From: Antennarius striatus
Taxonomy: Eukaryota > Chordata > Actinopteri > Lophiiformes > Antennariidae
Direction: 5' to 3'
NCBI RefSeq assembly: GCF_040054535.1
Contig: NC_090789.1
Span: forward strand, 3,588,197-3,652,196
DNA: 64,000 nt
Shown here: in pieces, positions 27,201 through 47,243 of the stretch
Layout of the letters: each line of letters starts with the position of its first letter
How positions within the stretch are numbered: position 1 is the first letter of the stretch
The notes under the pieces: model-generated
What the model saw: the letters and a program-made list of their open reading frames with translations, nothing else
Told to the model about the DNA's origin: nothing
Databases searched by the model: none
Program-made: the position numbers and the translations under genes

Positions 27201-28532
27201 CTGTTACCAAAGTCATGCAAGATCAATTTAGTTTATGACATCAATCGAATGTAAACTATAAAAAGGATGAAATTTCTAAACAACTACAGGTTAAGGCAAC
27301 GGAATTTAATTCCTTGTATGTGTGTGTTTGTGTGTACTTGAGAATGTGTGTGAATTTGCTTCTCATTTATGACCCCACTTTGATGTGGAGTTAAAGATGC
27401 TTGACATCGAATGTCTGTCTCATTTGTCATTAAAAAAAATTCCTCCATTATACATCCTGGAAGCCAGGGACACAAAAAAAGAACAAAAAAAAAAAAAAAA
27501 GTTACATTTCATATTCTGCAAAAGCGCATTAAAAAAACATCTTTGACATTAAAAAGACTAAGTACAGCTTTTTTTGGACAGTGCAGTCACAGAGCAGGAA
27601 AAAGCCCTTACAATCTGTACATATAGTATGGCTTTTTCTAGCACAAAAACTGAAAACAAACTTTAAAACCTAAATCACAGAGTGCAGAAGGGACAATCAA
27701 GTCTCGGATTCCACGCGCAGACGCAAACACACACTCTCTGAATGAGGCAAGTGGGACAACAGCTCACAGTGCTGCTTCCTCCGACACTAATCCTATCCTT
27801 CCAGTCACAGTGCCTCCTTGTGGTTAAACCGGTTACTACATCCCCCCAAGTTGAATCCACAATCAGTCCATTCAAAACTTGCTTCTCATGTGAATAAAAA
27901 CATCCAATATGATCCATGGTTAATGAATTAAAAAGTGTGGTAACAAAGTTGAAACGAAATCTGATTCAATGCACCGTTTCAGCGTCTTGTTAATCCTCTG
28001 CTCGCAGCTTTGAAGCTCAGAAAGCAGCAGATTTGACTACATATCAGCAAAACTTATAACATTAGGAACCAACTATTGCAGAAGGTGGATGACACTGTAG
28101 GAGTGTTAGTAGAGAACATTCTGTGGCTGAGCTCCCCACTGTCGACATGCAGCGACACCTTAACTGTATTTTTACCCCAATAAAACTCGTATGAAAATAA
28201 AAACAGCCAAATCTGTTTTTTCCTGGCAGCCATATGTAAGTTCACAGCGAGGAAAAGGAACCTGAACAGAACTACCCGGACGTATAGGTCACACCTGAGA
28301 AATAACACAAAAAAAAGTAATTTTGTACAAAAAAAGAAAGAAAAGAAAATCATGTTGGAAGACATTTAGCGAACACTAATTTCACAAAAAAAAAAAAAAA
28401 AAATCCAATTATCATCATTTGTTGGAGCAGTTGCTCTATGAGGACATCACTTCATGGCCAGTATTGACATATAAGACGATTACAGCAATCATTAACTCGA
28501 GTGTTAACCCGAGTGGTGTACAGTGATGGAAA
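24274..28532. other. laptm4b-mtdh spacer and possible mtdh 3' UTR
   Basis: No exon is supportable here. Minus-strand AATAAA motifs near 26361 and 26790 (TTTATT on the plus strand) could serve a long mtdh 3' UTR, with nearer candidates at about 29231 and 29314. A non-AT-rich patch at 25217-25531 has a 104-codon minus frame without homology that I recognise. A short tract of 18 A lies at 27485-27500. Confidence 0.5.
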
Positions 28533-28900
28533 ATACAGCGGGTAAAATAAGTGTTGAACACCATTTTTCTTCAGTAATACATTTCTAAAAGGTGCAACTG
28601 ACATATGTTCACCAAGTGTCGAGAACAACCCACTCATGCAAAGAAATCAAACCTTTGATATCCATAAATTGACTTATATGTAACTAAATGGAATGAGACA
28701 GGGAAAACTTGTGTATACTTCATACACAAGTGGTCATAACAACTTCCAGGGGCCTCCTGCATGATTTTAACTCACTCTTCCACACAAAAGTTTTCATATC
28801 TTAAAGGTTCTGCGACCTCATCTATGACCTCTGATCAGTTCTTTCAGTATTTCTTATATTGAATTCTAAGTCAGGTGATTGGTTAGGGCATTCTAACGTC
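28533..28900. mobile_element. Truncated Tc1/mariner-type DNA transposon remnant
   Basis: The left end resembles the fish Tc1-like terminus that reads CAGCGGGTAAAATAAGT, followed by TTGAACAC. Further right, the plus strand shows CAGGTGATTGGTTAGGGCAT, close to the familiar reverse complement of a Tc1-like transposase gene. The right end is missing and nothing is open, so this is a dead fragment. The family call is from memory of fish repeats and not aligned. Confidence 0.5.
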
Positions 28901-29933
28901 TTTATTAATTCATTTTTATTTTTAGAAATGTCATTACAACAGTCTCCACTACCTTTATCTCATTTACATCAATAATATCCGAAAAAAAAAGGGCTGACGG
29001 GTAGAAGCCATTTGGCTTGTGTAGTTCCCGTCCCCAGAATTAACAAACGTCTACTTAAAATGTTTTCAGACTGTATTCATACAATAAATTTTGAGTTATT
29101 GTGAGACTGTTGTGTTGTCACATGTCTACATCAGTTCTTTTAGTGAACGTAAATTGTTTAGCTACCTTTAGTAGCTCCGATGTGACCCAGAGCATGGCCA
29201 CATTGACATTTTTCGAAGAATGTCAATTTATTTTTTGCTTTATTTTCTTCCTCTGAAGACAATTTAGAGATATGGGTTTTGATTTTCTTTGCATGTGTGA
29301 GTTGCACAAGTTTTTATTGACATCTGGTAAAAATTTTGTATTACCTTAGAAATATCTTAGAAAAATGGTGGCATGTTCAATACTTCTTTTAATTGCTGTA
29401 TATGATCTGCTGCTGATCTGAGACCCGCCCCAGCGCTGCAGCTTGCTGCTACACATTACTGTATGTGATGTAGGAGCAACGTAAACAGAACAAAGTGCAA
29501 TATTCCTGGGAGTAAATAACCTTCTGACTTCTTCAACTTACATTTTCATAAAGCAACTAATAAAATTAAAACCCGTCTCGTATTTTTGGGGCAACCATTG
29601 TAAAACATACAGTGTATGAAGAAGAAGATGCTGTTACATTACATCACAAAACACATTTCTCCACTGCAAGTTCGATCTCTCATGAAACTCCGTTCTGGTT
29701 GCAGTGCAGCAAATAGTGCAAATTAGTTTTAAGATCTGAGTCCATAGGACCCCATTTCATTTCATCGCTGTGTTTAGACAAGCAGGTGATGTCCACTGCT
29801 TGTGTTCTTTTTTTTGTTTTGGTGATTAATGGACTGATGTATCTCAGAAAGAAACTCCTGTACCTGGTAATTATTGCATGAGACGTATTTAACAATCATT
29901 TGCATAAACTTGGCGGGATCCTGCGATGAGACT

Positions 29934-32900
29934 TCATGTTTCCCTCCGAACCTTTTTCTTCTGGGACACTTTCACAGGCTCCGGCGCCGGCTCCGGCTTG
30001 TCTACAAGTAGATTAAAACGGAAACAGGAAAACGATGAAGATGTGTTTAGAGACTGAGGGAATAGTTGTTTGTATTAATACTGTGGGTTTTTTGCTTCAC
30101 TGAGCTGCTGAAACGTACTCTGAGAGGGAGATATGCTGGAATTCTGCTTTTTGGACGTCAACACTGGAAGCTCCTGGAGTTTTGCGTTCATCGTCTGTAA
30201 TTAAACAAATTCTCTGATATTAACAAAAAACATGGAAACACTTTTAGGATGTGATTGTGTGCAAATATTTATATTTTTGTGATGTTCTGTTTTCCTTGCC
30301 TGAGCCCCAGATGCTGCGTCCTCTTCGGTTTTCTTCTTCTTCTTCCTCTTCCTTTTGGATTTGGCTGCTCCATCGGAGGGATCTTCAATCTCCTTCTCAT
30401 GCTCTAATACCTGCAGCAACACCAAAAAACAAATATAAAAAATATAGAAAAACCCACTTCAGAGTATTAATAAGAATTTCAGGATTTGTAGAGGGATAGT
30501 TCAGAAACAGAAAAAATAAACCAAGTTAACAGTAACCTTATTTGTAACACGCTGCTCCTTTTGTGGGGGCGCTAGCGTCATGACTACCTCCTCGTAGTTC
30601 CCCCAATGCTCCACTGGGGCGTTCCAGTCCGAGCTGGGGTCCACAGCTGCCGTTCCATCTTTAAAAAAATCCACAGCAACAGCAGTGATTACAAATTCAA
30701 CCGCATATGCAGTTCTGACAAATCTCACAAAGTGATTGCTTGATGATGACTTTAATGATCCACAGATGAAATACTCACTGAAGCCAGACCATTGATCATC
30801 AGCATCTGGTTGGTTCACCCACTGCAGCTCCACTGGATGTGACTTAGCATCTAAAAGACAGGACGATTGAAAAAGTACTGGAGTAAGAAAAGACTCTTAA
30901 GTGACTTTGGTAAAATATAGTTTGAGTTTTAAAACACTAAAGAAAAATTGGATCTGACAGTCTGTGGATTACACATGCTTACGCAGTTTGAATGACACAA
31001 CTAGGTGAAAAAACTGGATGTTGATCACGATACCAACCCATGGTGTTCCGCCCCAGTATGGAGAAGGAAACGGGATTGTGGTCCGTCTTCATCTGGCCGT
31101 CAATTCCACTCCATGCTGCTGCTGAGAGGACGTGCACACACACACACACTTGGGTTTGATGCTTAGATTGGATCTCAGACGTAAGAACATGAAACCTTGT
31201 GTTTCTGATCATTTAGTTACGACCCGCACTGGTCGATAAGCTACCTTGTGTCTCCTTGGCCCAGGATTGACGCTTGGGTCCTGCCCTGAAATGTGTAGCC
31301 GTGTGGACGCTGCTCCATTTGGCTCCCTCCGTCGCTCCCATTTGTCCTGGTATTTTCATAGAAACATTAGTCCAACCTCCACCATTGACTGACGGCTCCT
31401 CTTTCCAGCTGGAGGACACTGAGGTGACACAGAAAGTAGGAATACAGGAAGTTAGATGGACAGAAAATAAAGAACTTAAATGAAGAAAAAGCAAACCATT
31501 ACAGTTTTTGCCAGCTCCACCAGCTGTCTCCCCCTTTCTTGAATGCAAGGACTCTGAAATGTATGGACAAAAAGAAGCTTCAGCAGCAGAAAACACAGAA
31601 AACTATGTCTCTGGCTTCAAGTGTAACACTAAATTCATGCCAACACTGGCTAGATAAACCAGTACCATGGTTTCCTCGGTTCCTCTTGCTGCTGGTTGGT
31701 GCCGTGGCTACGGGCGCCTCTCCATTGGTCTTCGGAGCCTCCAGTCCTCCAGGGCTACCGGAGTCTTCAGAGCCTTTGTCTTTGCGGCGCTGCTGCTTCT
31801 TCTCTCGGTTACTGACTTTAGTCTCCCATGCACCTGGTGGACACAGAAAAAAACAACATTGAACAGTTCTGAGATTCATCTCTGAAAAACAACGATAAAT
31901 AAATGTTTTCAAATATTTTTATGGATTTGTGCTGAAATGTCCAGGAAGTGACTCTAAACACAGATTGGGGAGATGAAAATTAGAAGTACTGAATCCCAGA
32001 GGGGTGTGAAAACAAGAGTTGGTTAAAAACAAGAAGTTATGAAATTTCCCCTGACACAGACAAGTTTTACCATCATCAGTTTCCTTCACATCATTTATAG
32101 GCAAATGTCGGACTGGTTTCACATCTGCCTTGGCTTTCTTCTTGTTCTTTTTCACCTGCAGTGGGGCCTGTACTTCCTTTACCTGTGTATAGAGTAAAAA
32201 GTAAATCACAGTGTTTTTAATTTAAAATAAAAAAGGGCTAGTCATGTGACTTGGTTGCATTTGAAGCCATGCCAAACTGGTTAAGGGTTACAGTGGAATT
32301 CCCCAATAACAAAAGTGAAACAAAACTGAGGAAAGGTTTATGCAGCTAGGTTAATGCAACATCTGATCAAACACACCTTCTCAGTTCGGACCTGTGGGGC
32401 TTGTTTGGAAATAGTTTCAGTCACTTTAACTTCCTGCTGAGCAACGGCCACTGGTTGTCCATTAGATTGCGTTTTCTGGGACAAAACAAAACAAAAGCAC
32501 ATGAATATGGATGTGATTTTTCAATAACACTCTCATAAGGGTCATTATTAGGCTAGTGATTAATCTGCAAACAGTAAACCTCCTCACTGAAGTATTCTCG
32601 ACATGATTCCTTGTAATATACTGCACCTGAATTTATTATATTTGACACATTCACCATTAGATAGATTACACTACTATAAACGTGTAGAGATTTCTGTTTG
32701 AGGTAATAATTTGTGACTGAATAGTAATTTTAAAAGACCAAACCTTGTTCCCTGATATTTACACGTCTAATAAATCTTTTATTAGGAAGTAAAGGTCAGC
32801 AGCACACTTTAGCTTAGCAGACGCTAGCTGACTTTACATAGATACCGAGCATTATTCCATAAAATGAAACCCAGCCATTCACTATGAGATTGAATTTAAC

Positions 32901-33641
32901 AATTTGGATTATTTGTGTTATTTTACAAATGGATCACACGATTCTTTGATGTTTCAGGCCGTGTTGTGTTTATTTAATAAAAAGCACGACGTGGCACGTT
33001 AGCCAGTGCTAACTAGTCATTTCAGGATGCTATAGCATAAGTCTAAGTCAGTCATTTTCATAGTACCACCGCTACATAGTAATAGTCTTAATTTCTGAAT
33101 TAATACAGTTAATAAATAAAATTAAAACAATTAAAATTACGAAATTCAAATTTAAGTAAATAACAATTGAAATAATGTCCATGAATACGGACATTAGCCT
33201 GATGCTAAGCTAGCTGTAAACAGACACGTCGACTAAGAGAATTGTTCTGAGTGACTCAGTGATTGAGCAGCTCGTTAATATTATCTATAGTACCTTTTCA
33301 ACTGTTTTCTTTTTGTTCCTCTTCTTCGGTTCTTCTGGTTTGAGAATCTTTATTGGATTGGTCTTGAGAGGCTCACAGCTCTGCTGGGTGACTGGACATC
33401 CCCGCTTTTTCCCAAGGAGTAGACCGCCGCAGACAGCGGCCCATGACAGCCCGAGGAGCAGCAGCAGCCCGGCAGCAGCCGTGGACAGGATAACCCACGT
33501 CGGATACGACTCGGGCTTCAGACCCAAATCTACTCCGAAATGACTCTGGACGTATTCTTGTCCCGTCGTCAGGACCTCCTTCAGGCGACCAGAAAGCAGC
33601 TCGGCTTTCTCCAGTGCAAAACCCTGGAAGTCACCAGCCAT
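29934..33641 (-). CDS. mtdh: Metadherin (MTDH/AEG-1/LYRIC)
   Basis: There are eleven exons on the minus strand: 33641-33294, 32475-32377, 32182-32071, 31833-31666, 31418-31245, 31121-31038, 30850-30779, 30658-30537, 30410-30300, 30194-30119 and 30001-29934. All phases agree and the product is 477 residues (human 582). The chosen start is MAGDFQGF; an in-frame ATG seven codons upstream (MFSRFGN) is possible. One membrane segment, WVILSTAAAGLLLLLGLSWA, follows a lumenal or N-terminal helix. Lysine-rich nuclear-signal-like stretches follow (KKNKKKAKAD, KRKRKKKKK), and the end is QKKKVRRET. The segment LQWVNQPDADDQWSGF keeps the two tryptophans by which human MTDH binds SND1, and SSDWNAPVEHWGNYEE matches the human WNAPAEEWGNW block. 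Intron 9 (30299-30195) starts GCAAGG, a GC-AG intron. The acceptor of exon 6 is a NAGNAG tandem. Confidence 0.95.
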
Positions 33642-33824
33642 GTTTCCAAATCGCGAAAACACTAAACTAGCTAGCGGTTAGCATCATCCTTCACCGGCTT
33701 CCGTATGCTAACGAAGGCGTGGCTAATCTAATATGACTAATGCGGCTACATTAGTGGCTAATCTAATGTAATGTGACTGAACATAAATATCCATAAATGC
33801 AACAAAAGTTATTTTTCAAAACAT

Positions 33825-33830
33825 TTTATT
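33825..33830 (-). terminator. rrm2b polyadenylation signal
   Basis: AATAAA on the minus strand lies about 300 bases after the rrm2b stop. The rrm2b transcript would end only about 165-185 bases before the mtdh start codon, so the mtdh promoter must be very compact or overlap the rrm2b 3' end. Confidence 0.65.
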
Positions 33831-34126
33831 GAACAATACAAAAAGATAAAACCTTGCCAGTCAGCAATAAAAACTGTAAAACCAAACATTTAATCTAATA
33901 TATTCCACATATAAATACTTTCAAATAGGCACACATTAACTCTAATCCCTTATTTTGCCACTGGAGTCATACTGTAGTTTAATTCTTCATAAGATGCATA
34001 TGTGTATCAGGGTAGCTTTAACATATTAAATATTTCTTTGTTTTTGTATTCTGTTTTTGTATTGTGCCAACACTTCATGGCAAGTTACTGCAAAGGAACA
34101 AAATAAATGTGTAACAGAAGCTCATT

Positions 34127-42486
<8,360 letters not shown>

Positions 42487-42541
42487 TTATGTGACCGTCT
42501 ATGTCATGGAGTTCTGCTCTTCCAGTTGTGTCCCTATGTTC

Positions 42542-42551
42542 AGACTTGTCT
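42542..42551. promoter_or_regulatory. p53 half-site next to the inferred rrm2b start
   Basis: AGACTTGTCT fits RRRCWWGYYY at all ten positions. It is 56 bases upstream of the candidate ATG. No good second half-site adjoins it, so this is a weak candidate in a family whose human member is p53-induced. Confidence 0.3.
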
Positions 42552-42922
42552 TTTTAAGTGGCTGCGGCGCTTCTGTGGGTTGAGTCCTTTTAAATGAGTT
42601 AAAGGGCTGCCTGTGGCGCCTCTAGCGGTCACACACGACACTACACCATCTAGACTTAATAACAAGACACAATTCCTCAAAACGTCTCCAGTTTAATAAA
42701 ACCCACATAAAGAACGGACTGCAGTTACTGAAGATGATTTTGTGAATTCATGAATCAACCCCCTGGACTGTGAAAACCCGAACATGAAATAATCTACTGT
42801 AATTTTGAGTCTGTCATGTTTGTATGCTTGACACTTTTTTCAATGGAACAGTTCACACCATGTGAGTGAGGATACAAGCAAACCAAAAAAATACAAAAAC
42901 TTACGCTGGGACGAACAGTTAT

Positions 42923-42928
42923 TTTATT
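42923..42928 (-). terminator. nutf2 polyadenylation signal
   Basis: TTTATT on the plus strand reads AATAAA on the minus strand, 156 bases after the nutf2 stop. The remaining stretch to the rrm2b candidate exon (about 42500-42900) shows no gene and should hold the rrm2b promoter. Confidence 0.6.
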
Positions 42929-43083
42929 GAACAGGAATGCGTTTTCTAACACAAGTAAAATGCCAATAGATGCATTGCAAACACAATGATCATTGAATTC
43001 AATTTGTTGTGTTTTCAAACATGGCCTTAACATGAATTCATAGCTTGCTATTAATGTATGTGAACCAACAAATCCACACACAG

Positions 43084-44476
43084 TTACACTGGTATGTTGT
43101 GTATACCCAACCGGAACACATCATTCGTGCAAGCCCACAAGACGTCGTGGGCCTTCAGCATGAACACCTGATGGAAGGCCATTGGTGGATCATCATCTAC
43201 CTGTTGTGGAAAAGAAGTTGATGGTTTTGACAAAATACAAGATGTAATTTTTGAAACAGGGGAATATTATATTTTTTCCCCTACGCATTCAAATTTGTGA
43301 CAAAAGAGGAGTCAGCCTGTGCAATGAGAACAGTGAAATATAAATACATAAAAAGTGCATTACTCAAGGGCCTGACAATGTTGCTTTTAATGTAAAACAG
43401 TGTACAATTACTCATTCAATATTCAAACCACTGGATTTCCAAAATAAGTGGAAATCCCTTTGTTATATTTGTTCCAGGCGGAAAGTGAAGTTGTGGAATA
43501 ATATTTATCAGCTTACCTGTAACTGCCCAAAGACCATGATGAGGATACAGTTGTCTACTGTGGGTTGGCAGTCCTTTTCTGTGATAATGTGCTTAATGCG
43601 CTTGAAAGGCAAGCTCTGTGGATTGGAAATGGTAGTATTGATGGAACACACAGTAACAAACATGGAAAAAAGGCTTGTGAATGCTCCTTCTTTGTTACTG
43701 CTTGCTTTTTTTAGTATGTCCATTTTTCCAGATTTTTGAATATGTTGTAAATAAGCCAAGAAGACACTTACTGCTAATTTGCCAGTAATGGCTTCTTTTC
43801 CTTGATACGCCACTCCTTCCCATGTCAAACAGGCTTGGGCAGACTAAGAAAAAAAAAGTGTAAATCACAAATTCATTAATTGCCATGCAGTAGTCAGTGT
43901 TGACATGACATGCCCAAACAGGTAACTAGAACCAAGGTAGTCAGAGACTGCAACATCCCGCAACTTACCCTGACCTACTGACTAGTGCAAATAGAGAAGG
44001 CCAGTGTAAGACCATAGATCAAAGCTAGTGCATAGGTAAATCAAAACACTAGCATTGATGTATTGTCTTCCACTGGCCTTCTCCCTCGTCTTTCTATGCT
44101 ATCCGTTTCCTGAGTGTACAAAAGTTGAAATTTGACCATGACCTACTTTTCTCAAGGTCAAGGTCATCATCTCATTTTTATCCCATTTGCTGCCCGAGTA
44201 ATCTGCTTTTTGTTTCATCTCTCTATCTGCAACGGTTGCAAAGATATTTGGTGGACTAACTAACAGATGAACGAACAAACGGACAAACGAACGAACACAC
44301 AAACACTGACAACCGCAATACATCACCGCTTTGAAACGAGATGTAATAAAATCGACAATGAACACACTTACATATAGGTTTCCCAGTCCCATCCTGTTGG
44401 TATTATCAAACTGGCTGTAATATTCTTGGACAAAACTTTCTCCAATCCTCTGCCATAATTCCTTCTCGTGAGCCAT
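43084..44476 (-). CDS. nutf2: Nuclear transport factor 2 (NTF2)
   Basis: There are four coding exons on the minus strand, 44476-44372, 43843-43772, 43615-43517 and 43200-43084, all phase 0 with GT-AG borders. The product is 130 residues (human 127). NTF2 is a homodimeric cone-shaped carrier that returns Ran-GDP to the nucleus by binding FxFG nucleoporins. Matches to the family are ELWQRIGESFVQEYYSQFD, CLTWEGVAYQGKEAI, SLPFKRIKHIITEKDCQPT and GQLQVDDDPPMAFHQVFMLK. The acidic DDDP loop and the preceding Trp-Glu agree with the Ran-binding surface. The C-terminus IHNIPV differs from the human LHNFG. A 5' UTR exon is implied by the acceptor at 44494-44493, 16 bases upstream of the ATG; its first exon probably lies near 45290-45470. 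It may be a fish nutf2 duplicate (nutf2l). Confidence 0.95.
44055..44345. repeat. SINE-like dispersed repeat with GAAC/AAAC tail in nutf2 intron 1
   Basis: The stretch contains CAAGGTCAAGGTCATCATCT and then a run of AACGAAC/AAACGGAC units at 44261-44300. This layout (unique body plus simple tetranucleotide tail) resembles a fish short interspersed repeat. Its copy number cannot be seen from one window. Confidence 0.35.
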
Positions 44477-45249
44477 GTGTGGAACTTTGGGTCTGTAAAA
44501 AAAAAAAAAAGTGTCATTGTTAAATACACTCAAGCAAAGTTACAATAGACAACAGGATTTTCATTACAAACTTTTTTCTGGTCATTCCAGTCATTTGAAG
44601 ATAACTTATGCATTGATTTTTGATGAGGCTGACCAACTCTATAAATGCATATTAGCAGACATGGTATAAGGGCACACTGTCAGGCATTATAAAGAAGACA
44701 CATCATGGCATAAGTAAATAGTCAGAATCCAGAACTTCTGGAACTTCTCAAAAGTCTCCATCTCTCTTTGTGTCTCCACAAGTTCCTCCAGGTACTTTAA
44801 ATGATTCCTAGGTGTAAATAGGAGTGTGATCAGTTTATCGTACTATGTGTGACCCTGTGCTGACCTGATGACAGTCTCCTATGATAAAACCCAATCATTA
44901 TCGAGCCCTGATTAGTAAGCATCAACATGTTAAAACAATAATTCAGAAACCTATTTTATCATTATGTGATTATCAATTGCAGCACTCAGGGAGTAGTCCA
45001 CACCATGATATTATTTTTCTTTCTGTTTATATATGACACATACATAAAACCTTCCAAAATGGGGAGTGGTGGGTATTGTGATGAAACATTAAGATGATGT
45101 TTTTATTTTTAAAGAGGTCTCCCGAATAAATCACTTTCTCCGTCAATGGGAGCTTAGGCGTTAGACACAAACAGATTGATTAGAACTTCTGACAATGTCT
45201 GGGGCTTTTCGGAGTTTGCCACATGACCGTGCATTAGTTAGCAAAGTGA

Positions 45250-46145
45250 ATTAACCCAGACTGTTTTCACAAACCGGGAGCCGCCGCCATGAGTTAACGC
45301 ATAACACAATTTAATGCTAACGTTAGCACATAGCATGGCTTTCCCCGGAACCACTTCTGATGTTAATTTACATCAGTCTCACTCGTTTTAACTAAACCAG
45401 GCAACTGCAGCTGCGGAAGTTTTTCGTGAGAAGCTTTATACTTAAAACAGTACATTACCGTCTCTGTGAGTTTATTTTACTTTTTCAATCTGCGGTTAAC
45501 CAGCGTGGAGACAAATCCAAGCCAAATAGAAGGATATGGTGTTCCCGCTTCCTCTGAGTCGCGACAGGCCTGTGACGTCGCTTGCAAATTGACCAATTAC
45601 CAAACAGTACTCGAAACTATGGCCTATGAGTTTAGCCTGTCAGGAGATCGTGTTTCTCAACCAAACCAAGAACGCCCACATTAAAAATGCCAACAGGTTT
45701 GTGTGCGCTGCCTGAATAACGGAACCAAGCCGGACGAGAGGAGGCAGCGGCAGTAGGGGGCGGTAACAGCAACAAAAGACTACAACAGCCTGCACCGGAA
45801 GTGAAGAAACGCATCCGGCTAGGTCGATTTACGTGTCAAATTGTTTTAATATCAAACCTTAATGTAGAATTCAGCATCATATCAATTTACTGCGATTTAA
45901 ATATCGGCTGACTGGTCGGTCTTTTTTATAAACAAGGATGAAAAGATTGCGGTTAAATTTAGAAAATGTAATTTTTAATTACCGAAATAATGACTGGGAA
46001 CAAACAGCTATGAACCCATGTGCCTCGCAGAAAGCTGGAAATTCTAAAACTACAGACATTAAAAAAAAAATCCTAAATATGAAAGTTGCCACTTCAGAAT
46101 TTTGGTTGAGAAAGACAAAAAACAATGAATTGTACTGAACATTAT
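45250..46145. other. nutf2 upstream region
   Basis: Gene-free. The portion 45280-45830 has more CpG and probably contains the nutf2 promoter and first non-coding exon. The rest is AT-rich spacer. Confidence 0.4.
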
Positions 46146-46149
46146 GATA

Positions 46150-46600
46150 TAGAAAACAAAGCATGCAGATCAGGTGGGAGTTGACGGATGTTTCACTCTG
46201 GCTCTCCAAAGGCAAACTTGGGAAAATCCAAAAGCCCATCCAGAATGCTCTTAAAACATGCGACTATCCAAACTTGGCGTTTGTTAAGACTGACAAATCC
46301 AGAAACAACAAACGAGAGAGGGAAAGATAAACAGAAATCTGTTGTCATTCATCTTTGCTGGTGTTTTGTTGTCTTGGAGGTTTTGTGTTGCTGTTTTCTG
46401 CTTCAACAGGAGCACCAGTATCTGGACGCTCTGCCAATCACACCTGAAGAAACCTTTTGGATGAAAGGTGAAACATCTTTAATCAACCTTAAGAAAGTCC
46501 AGTTTTGTAAAGATTCTGATGAACAAGGATTAAATCATATCGCTTCCTCAAGATTCCACCACTTTTCTTTTGATAACGCAACAGCTTGAGAACACAACTC
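46150..46600 (+). mobile_element. Probable Penelope-like retroelement remnant (fossil)
   Basis: Plus-strand frames read like the 3' part of a fish Penelope-like polyprotein (for example a stretch with CDYPNLAFVKTDKSR), followed by the fish-repeat tail motif around EETFWMKGETS. It is a short broken fragment with several breaks. The family call is from memory. It ends where the bloc1s4 3' UTR is expected to end. Confidence 0.4.
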
Positions 46601-46617
46601 ATCATATATAGTGTGCT

Positions 46618-46623
46618 TTTATT
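46618..46623 (-). terminator. bloc1s4 polyadenylation signal candidate
   Basis: TTTATT on the plus strand reads AATAAA on the minus strand, about 620 bases after the bloc1s4 stop codon. Confidence 0.5.
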
Positions 46624-47243
46624 GAAAAGGTGCCATCAAAGACGCAGCCCTATATCAACGAGGAAACTGCAAGAAACATAAGGCTAAATTGAATATTTTG
46701 AAATGGAAGACACTAAATGCTTAACTGGATGACGTCATATTGCTAGGGGGAGACTGACGTGAGATTAGAAATGCAGATTATTTCATAACAGCGTGCAGGT
46801 CTTTACAAACACCAGCAGTAGGAATGTTTTTTTTTCTTTTCTAAAAAGCTGGGTTAATTCTTTGTTCGACTCAGTTCCTCCGTTTGTACCTTCTTTACAG
46901 TGTCCCATATGCAGCTGGGATGACAATGTCCTCCTAATCTGCCACAAAACAGAAAGAGAAAACAAGACCGACAGAAACAAGACCTGTTTAGGCACTTTAA
47001 AAATCATTTCCTCAATTGTTGCTACAGTTCAGTCTTTGCTGCTGCCTGGTGAATAACACTGGAAGTGCAGAAAGTCTCCATGCACTGATCCATCCTCTGA
47101 CTTGTTCAGAAAAGGCTACTATTGCTTTTTTGAGGCCACTGCACCAGTAGATCATCCCGCAATGGATGGCAGTAAAAGTTGTCTCTACAATTTCACCCAT
47201 CAGACCTCTGAGGTTAGAACCAAGTGATTTGTTAAATGTCCTT

